Below, piece by piece: positions 41,601 to 50,600 of a stretch of DNA of 64,000 nucleotides. A program made the translations under genes and the position numbers. The notes beneath the pieces were generated by a model. That model ran no database searches. It saw nothing but the letters and a program-made list of their open reading frames with translations, and was not told the origin of the DNA. The stretch comes from Crossaster papposus (lineage: Eukaryota; Echinodermata; Asteroidea; Velatida; Solasteridae), in contig JBAIAA010000673.1 in the NCBI GenBank assembly GCA_037893245.1, positions 62,001 through 126,000 on the forward strand, read 5' to 3'. Numbering within the stretch: position 1 is the stretch's first letter; every line of letters starts with the position of its first letter.

Positions 41601-44600
41601 TGTAGCTAATGCAGCGCACAGATAAGATTTCTAAAAGGATGTGGCGTATTCTAATTTGTATTTTTTTTAGCAATCTTGTTCCTCATTTTTATCTTCTGCA
41701 ATGAATAAAAACCTGACAAAGTGAATTGAGTCGAGGAAAATTGATACATACACTTGAATAAAGACAATACAGAATCGCAAAGTCTGTCCTTAGCCAATGG
41801 CTCATCAGACCGGTGTTTAAGAATAGGAAACACCATTTGCCGACATAGGACCTTTGGGAAGTTTTTGGAAGAGGGGTAAAAGTAAACAAAAACAAACAAA
41901 TATCAAAAAGTTACAAGGGTAAACAAATTAACTCTAAGATTTAGCAATTTTTCAACATTAAAATAAAAACAGAGCTACAGCTGCAATAATATAATATTAA
42001 TTTAGACATATGAACAAAGACAAAATGGTGGGAACTGCCAGCATATAGCTTAGTTGGTAGAGCACCGGAACGGCAATTTGGAGGTTGTGGGTTCAAACCC
42101 CGCTCCAGTTAGTTTTTTTGTTTGTCTTTTAACCAGTTCACGCCGGGATTATTTTTAACAAAACTTGATCCGAGGCGGGTTCAGGCCGATGGTACCGGGA
42201 AGCGTGGGATTATTTTTAACAAAACTTGATCCGAGGCGGGTTCAGGCCGATGGTACCGGGAAGCACACCCACCCATTTCCAGCCTTGCTCGCTGCTAGCA
42301 CACCCACCCATTTCCAGCCTTGCTCGCTGCTGACAGACATTTCTGGCCTTGCTCGTGACGTGTTTATGCGTCATCCGTTTTGAATCTTAGGAAAACTTTG
42401 CGTGTATATACGTCATCCGGCGCGAACTGGTTAAAATGATGATATTTCACCTCGTCAGCTTTCCTTTTTCTTCAGGTAATAATAATTGGTTTGAAAAGTC
42501 CAATAACGCATACATAAAACAGTATTGAAAGCAGGAACTCGCTTTTGAACCACGTGGCAAACAAAAAATCGCCCCATTATTGCAACACAAAAGATCTACT
42601 TTTTGCAATCGCTGACACATGTTTTGGCACATGTCAGACACCCACTTCTCAAAAAGCTAATCTTACAGTTAAGCCACAAAGGAAGGGGCCAATTAAGCAT
42701 TGGTTTCACAAAACACAAAGTTTTGCTTATGCAGGGAGGAACTGTTAGTTAGCTATCTAATCGTAATTTCCTGTAGTTTGACTTTGAGGTTGATTGATAT
42801 TGAATCACTCACTGGCAACTATTAAAGAAACTTAAACTTGTAAAGACACCTTTTAGATACTGACAGTTTGGGAGACTGCCAACATACATCGTAGGGCCAA
42901 ATAGCTCAGTTGGTAGAGCGTCGGTCCAGTATTCCTTCCGGTCGCAGTTCGAGTCCCGCCTTCGGAAGGATTCGTGTACGGGTTTTCTGATTGTTCGGGC
43001 AGTTTGATTTGGGAAAATGTGACCTGTTCCAACGAAACCCGGACAAAGTCGCACAATGTGTTTTGTCACAATGTACTCCTGAAGTCATTTCGGGATGGAT
43101 TTTACCATTTTGAGGTTTTAGGTTTTCCTAAGTCACTTACTATTAATCTACAATCTCCTCAAATTTGAACAAAATCCGTCTACCAGAAGTGTGTTTTTTT
43201 GTCAATTTTGTGAAACATTTGTGTATAGAAATAATACGCTTTTCTGAACTTCAAAGCTGTTTATCTCATAATTAGGTTGTCAGGGTTTTATCACTAAATC
43301 CAGACCCCAGGGAAGATAGGGTGGGGGTACATATGTAAATGATACATCATTTTAAAGCTGAGAACCTAGAGAATTTGAAAAAAGCAAAATCTGAAAAACT
43401 AAAAAGTCGACTTTGTCCGGGTTTCGTTGGAACAGGTCACAAATGTTCTTTTTGATATCAGGCTATTTTGTCACGGTCACTAAAATTTTGTTTGAGAATG
43501 AGGAAGAAAGGGAAAATAATTTGATTCGGTTATGAAATTAACAGATGATTTTGAAACAGGAATCAGAGTCGTTAAAAATAACAGGACAGAAATAAAAATT
43601 GGCAGAGTTCCTTTAAAATTCAAAATATGGCTGAGCATTTTGCATGTGATTTGTGTCAGTAATATGTGATTGCATGAAGTTTTTTCTTCTTAGCGTACAT
43701 GTACATAAGTGTTAATCAAAAAACCCAATTGTGGAATTTCTGTTTTATTGAACTTTTTGATGTTTTTGTGTGTATACGATGCATAAATTTATAAGCCACT
43801 GTAATTTATTTTACATGGACACGTATGGTGTGTTTTTGATCCTTAAAGTTTAAAGGAAATAAATTCTGATACTAAACCGAAATCAAAATGAGTTTCAATC
43901 TGCATTATGTATACAAAGTGTACATGTACATTAGCATATTATACAGTACATACAGGTGCACGTACTAACAGTATAACCTGCTACATTTAACAGCCCTGCA
44001 TATCCTGTCCCCACCCATGCTTTGAATTATTACTGTGGATAAAGTTGCAAGTACATGTACATATAGGTAGGCACACACCGAGTTATGGGGACAGGTTCTT
44101 TTGTTGGGAAAAGACAGACCGAGTAGTGGGGACATTTTCGAGTCCCCATAGCGCGTTGGGTCTTCAGTAAAGGTAGAACAAGGTGAAATTGGGTTAGGGT
44201 ATAATGAAAGAAAATGAGGACAAATTAGGGTGATGCTGAACATTTTAGAATTTTAGAGTGTTCTGAGTTTGAGATTAGAGAAATTTAAGTTTACACACAA
44301 ACCTTATGGATTGTCCTCATAACGCTATGTACCAAAATAATTGATAGTCTGCCAACTACCTCTCAAGTTACCCCTAACCTTGATGATTTTTATGGGCAAT
44401 AATAAGAAAGCTCCTCAAATCTTGTTATGGCACTCAAGAAAGCTTGAGAATTTCATCAAATGTTTTCTTGATTGGTTGACTTTAAGACTCGCCAGATGTG
44501 GACCTGGATGCTCTCTTGGGTGATCTGTGTCAGATGGAGCTGAGCCTCAATGCCCAGATGAAGGACTGCGACGACAAATCCAACGCCAAATCCAACGCCA

Positions 44601-47600
44601 TCCCACAATTCCCCAGCTACGACTTCACCGGCAACACTGTCACCCAGGCCCCGCCCGTCATCCACACGGTCCCGGCCACGCCCCCGGTGGCCACGCCTGC
44701 CGGTGTTCTCGTGAGGCTTGACGAGGACGACGTGGCCATGCCGCCGGTGGAGGATTACTCTCTGCCTCCACCGCCTCCTCCGGACACTCCTGACGATATC
44801 GATAGCCAAATACCTCTACCTCCCCCACCCCAAACCGATATCCCAGATAAAATATTCCTACCCCCTCCCCCACCCCTTGCGGAACCGGAAATGCAACCCG
44901 CGGCAATCATAACCATACCGCCTCCACCGTCGGTCGTCACCGCTTCTCCTTCAACACAGAAGAAGGTTCCGGCGTCGCTGACGATAGAATCGGGAGGAGG
45001 TCCGATGACCCCAGGAAATGTGACGACTCAATACTCACTGAGCCCTCGAACACCTTTGAGCCCTGGTACACCTGTAAGTAACTGCCAAAAATTGCTATCA
45101 CAAGTCAATCAACAGTCAATCACACATTTGATCACCAAGTGGAGAGATCAGTCAAGATTTTCCCTAATATCAGGATTTTTTTAAGATTCCCTTTTGAAAT
45201 CTGAAATTCCTCAGCATTGCGTAAAGGTGTTTTTACCTATTAAAACAAGTCAACAGTTTCTAACAATCACACTTTTTGTTTTGTAAAATACCCCAATAGC
45301 TACATTTATGCTACGATCCTCGGATATCCTCTCTCGCGTGATCAGTCATACATGGCATGATCAGTCTCTCATGGCATTATCAGTCCTAACAGTATTTATA
45401 TTTGAGCACTTTTGCTGCTTCCAACGTTAAAAATGCACAATCGACAAATGGTCTCTTTATCCCTTTGCTTGTTTGTGCGACGTGCAGTATTCGATGAGCG
45501 TGCGGGTCAAGCTGCAGGACTTTGAGGCTCAGCTGGCCAGCGACACCACCCTGACCGAGGAAGAGAAAGCCGCCAAATTGAAATCAGAGAAGATCAAGAT
45601 TGCCTTGGAGAAACTCAAGAAAGCCAGGGTGCAAAAAGTGAGTAGAAGATCATCACACAGTTCTCTTACTAAACCACTTGACCTGGCCTGTATCCGGGTA
45701 CTAGAACATTAGCTGCGCCATTGCGGAAGGTAAAGATAGGGTGCCACACACAGTTAGTAGGCAGGCCTTTAAATAACCATGAGAACAACGTAGAGCCAAC
45801 ACTCAGTCCTGGGTCGGCACAGTTCTGACAACCCTACATGGCACAGGTAGTGATAATAAGCCAGTTCGGTCTCTCGATGAAGTGTCGCTGGTTATTCGAG
45901 ATATAAGCGCTGATTTCATGTTACGCGATGTTTAATGCGCATTCTAATTGTAATTAACGCGTGCGCATCGTGCGACCACCTGGCATATTTATACGAGCGC
46001 GTTAGTTATCTCGAATGATCTGTGACCCTTTTCAGGATGCACATGCGCAGTTCAAACACCAACTGACTTTTAGAATCATTATGACGAAGTAGTTATTTTA
46101 TGTTAAAATAAGCGCTACATCTTTGCTAACCAAACACTTACTGCAATATCGGCTGACCACCGGGAAACCAGAAGTCACTAGATACTTTGATATCATACAA
46201 TGTAACCGAACAGCCTTTACCGAAGCCCCACTACCTTTTACCACCCTGCTGTTCTCCAAAGAGGTACCCTTCCCTTAGTAGCCGTTACTTATCAAGCTTT
46301 ATCTTCTGCCTTTTCTCATGAACATTATGCAGTTGATCATCAGGGTTTACAGTGAAGACGGCAGCTCTAAGACGATGTTTGCCGACGAGACCATGTCGTG
46401 CCGGCAGATCGTCCACGCGCTGGTCGAGAAGAACCACTTTGAGGAGAAGGCGGACTGGGCCCTAGTAGAGCAGATACCAGAACTGTACATGGGTATGCCT
46501 GAACAAGCAATTTACAAGAAAAAGACAGTGACCATATTTTGAGAAAAGGCAAAATTGCAGAAGTATTTCCTCTCTCCTGATGTTAAAGATGCGTGTGCCC
46601 TTGGGGACGGCACTTTGTCACTCATTGCTTCTTCTTACCCAATGGGTACCTGCTAGGGCAGAGATGGTTATTGTAATTGATTTATCTGCCTTGTGCCAAA
46701 ATGGCTGCATCGTGCTGCAAGGAGCTGAGATGGTATTTGGAATGATTCATTGGTCTAATGATCAGGGGTTAATAACAATGTAAAGCGCATTGATCTGAGT
46801 TAAAAGCGCTACAGATGCATTCGTTTTAAAGAATCCAGTATCTCAATTCTTAACAAGTCTGCCTTTAAGCTCATTTTGTGGGGACAGGTCACATATGGCT
46901 AAGGCTAACTTGAGCCAGAGCAATCATTCTTTTGGCTTGGATTGTTTTCCCGTCTCAGAGCGAGTGCTTGAGGATCAAGAGCATCTTGTGACCGACATCT
47001 TGCTGCACTGGAAGCGAGACACCACCAGCAGGCTGCTGTTCACCGAGCGGCGAGAGAAATATGCCATCTTCAGAAACCCCCAGGTAAATGAACTTCATGT
47101 TATTGTCTAGAATTTTTCTGGAGAACAGTACACTACAAATGTACCTATCAAATTAGTCACTTTCGAAACTTTCCTTAGCACTTCCCAGCGCCCAGTATGG
47201 GCGGTGGGACCGAGTAAAAAGGCAATTGATCTTGTTGCTATGCAAGATGCATCAACTGTTGCTCTACCAGTGCATGTGAACGCAACAGAAAGTAATGACA
47301 ATGAGTAAGTACCTCAGTGATACCGTTCCGAATTTTGCTCTCTTTTTTTCATCCTGCCCCAGAATTTCCTCCTGTCGTCCCACACTTCCCAAGTAGCTAC
47401 TGAGTTTGCGGAGAAGTCTAAGCAGACCCTGATCGACGAGTTCTTCTCAGAGGGAAGGCAAGGGGTCCCGGAGATTGAGGGCCCGCTCTACCTGAAGGCA
47501 GAGGGCAAGAAGTCCTGGAAGAAGTACTTCTTTGTCCTGAGGGCATCTGGCTTGTACTACAATCCTAAAGGGAAATCAAAGGTCAGTTTATGAAGTCATG

Positions 47601-50600
47601 TTTTTGATTTCGGACAACTTGATTTATTTTGTTTTTTCAAAACGACTGCTTATACTGTGCTGAAAAGGCAGAAAGGTTTAACCCTAACAATCCCATCCAG
47701 TCAAACTCGAACACCAGGTTTTGTTGGGATCTGTTAGGATGGGTACTGGACCCCTAAACTGACAGTCTTTTACACTGGGTTCTAGGCATACCTCGAGGAT
47801 CAGAGTCCAACAGTTTGTGTGTACAGCATGCCATATGGTGTTGGGATTTGCCAGGATTGGTATGGTTCCTAGAAAACTACACGAGGGAGTTAGGGTAAAA
47901 GGAAGAAATTATCTTTTAACCAGTTCGTGCCAGGATTATTTTAACATCACCGAGCCGAGGCGCGGGATTATTTTAGACGAAACTCGATCCGAGGCGGGTT
48001 TAAGCCGATGGTACCGGGAATCACACCCACGCATTTCCGGCCTTGCTCGGGTTGACAGACATTTCCGGCCTTGCTCGTGACGTGTTAATGCAGCATTCGT
48101 TTTGAATCTTGCGAAAACTTTGCGTGTATATACGTCCTCCGGCGCGAACTGGTTAACGCCCTCTTGTATAATTTAATTAATCAGTAGTTCTTTTTGAATA
48201 CTATTGTTGTTTTTCTTGGTACACAGTCGTCAAAGGACCTGCTATGCTTGGTGCAGTTTGAGCATGTAAATGTCTACAATGGAGTAGGATGGAAGAAAAA
48301 GTACAAGGCCCCGTCTGACCACTGCTTTGCACTCAAGGTAAACGACACTTTTATAAAACACCATTAGATCTGTTGATTTCAAGCATGCATGTACATGCTA
48401 ATGTACAAAGGGGTGGCAAGTGTGTAAAAGCACTCGTCATTCACCAATGTGTCCCGGGTTCGATTCCCGGCTCGGACCATATGTGCCACAAGGTTTTTTC
48501 TCCGGGTCCTCTTCCGCCCTCCGCAAAAATCAACATTTACGATCTTTGGCTGTGCTCCATCGTCAGATGGGTCATATGGCCGGCTGCCAGAGGCACCTTT
48601 ACGTGCCATCGACACGACTTAACCGTGCCATCTTCTCAACCACGTGTAGCTGCGTCCTTCTCAATTCAGCATCCCAGCTGCGAGTAAGGATGATTAGCCT
48701 CCCCAATTATTATTATTAGACGACATTTACAGTTTCTTCCATAACATGTGTGTACAAGGAGCAATAATGTCTTGGTATAGCATACACGTTTCATGGGGTT
48801 GTTAATTTCTTGGGACTTGCAGCACCCCCAGATCCAGCAGAAGTCCAAGTACACCAAGTACCTGTCGGCAGAGGACTACCGCACCTGCCAAAGATGGATG
48901 GCTGGCATTAGAATAGCTAAGGTAAGCAGATTAAACCACAGGTTTAATCAGCAAATTTACTTAGCAATTTACTTAGCAACTTACTTATTCTCTACAACGC
49001 ACTTTGTAATTTACTTATGCTAAGCACAGTTATTTTGCAATTTACTTTTGTTGCTAAGCAAATTTACTCAGTAAAGTAATTTTTTGCAAAATCAATTTAC
49101 CTTGATAAGCAGCCAAGCTTTGGCTCAACAACTTCACTCAAATATTTTTGCTAAGCAAATATCCTCAGCGATTTACCTTTTCTCAACAATCTTACCTAGC
49201 AATTTACTTTTGCTCAGCAAATTTCCTTAGCACTTTTAATACTTTGGCCCATCAATTTACTTCTAAGCTATTTAGTTTTGTTCAGCAAATTTACTAACCA
49301 TTTTTCCCTTAACAGCAAAAGATGATTGTTTGTGAGCAGTTTTCAATTGATTTTTGCTTAGCACTGAAACTGCTGAGCTGAAGAAAAAAATTATTAAGAA
49401 ACGTGTGCATTAGGCGTGGATCAGCAGAGAACCTAACTTCTGTACTTAAGTACATAACTTCTGTACTTAACCACTGATATTGTATCCAATTTTTTTCTGA
49501 TCGTCTACTTTTTCAGTACGGACGAGTGATGCTGAACAATTACGTGGAGACTCAGCGCGAGATGGTGGACTACTCGTCTAGCGTGGAGAGCATGTCGACA
49601 AGCAGCTTAGGGGATAGCTCTTCCATCTCCAGTATGCACTCGAGCGCCAGCTCCCAGAGCACGCAGAGCTCGCTGGGTGAGGATTAACCATCTTCCTGCA
49701 TCCATCGAAAAGTTTTGAGAGAGTTTGCATGACATGTAGTATCCAGGGTTATTGTATTCATAAATTGCATTTAACAATTATAACAGCTGTTGAGACTGAC
49801 CTTTGGCAACCGGGAGACGATGAGATTCTAAGTGCTTTTTCGAATCCCTGGCTTCGTCTCAGACTTAAGGCGATTTTAGCCTCCTAACTGCAGGAACTGC
49901 AGCCAAATTCTGGTGCCTGTTGTACCACTGGTGTATCCTGCCTTTAACCAGTGATGTAGTCGAGTCCATCACAAGTCCCTGCAAGTCCCTGTAATTCCTT
50001 TGTCATTGCTCATTCAGTTACTTGTGACTGCCTTTACGAAGGAACTTGTGACTGGCTTCACGAAAGGACTTGTGAAAGGACTTGCAGGGACTCGACTACA
50101 AACCTGCCTTTAACACATCAGACTCATTTTTGCAGAGTGGGTCACATAATATATTATAAAGGCTAATGTGTTGTAGTGTTTATTATGATCTTAGAAGAGA
50201 GGGCAGCGGTGTAACAATTAAATCTATGGTCTAGTCTCTGAACAAGCGTTCTTTTCACATGCGTTTTGGCAGGTGTCAGTCCTAGCGGCAGCACCCTGAG
50301 TGTCCCCCCGATGCAGATGAACAACCAGCCTACTCGCCAGGGCAGCATGGGTAACATGTTTGCCAGCGCCTGGAAAAAAGGCAAAGAGAAGGAGAGCAAA
50401 GTCGACTCGCCAAACCTGGTAACCATGAAAAATCAACATGTTATGGTCTGGGGCAAAGTAGTTACACAGTGCACGTATAAGTAGCATCTGAAAGTTTTTC
50501 ATTAAACACCCAACAGCGCTATAGGGCCAATTACAGGATGAGAGATGATAATGTGAAGAAAAAAAAGGTTTTAGAGGTGTGAGGAAAACCCCAGAAGAAT

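Noticed and set aside
42037-42119. Functional tRNA gene.
   Set aside because: A- and B-boxes are good but the acceptor stem does not pair and the base before the anticodon position is C, so I keep it as tRNA-related only.
44456-44940. Minus-strand open frames of 61-117 codons opposite MRL exon 4.
   Set aside because: They are Arg/Gly-rich shadows of the proline-rich + strand exon, with no splice logic or domain.
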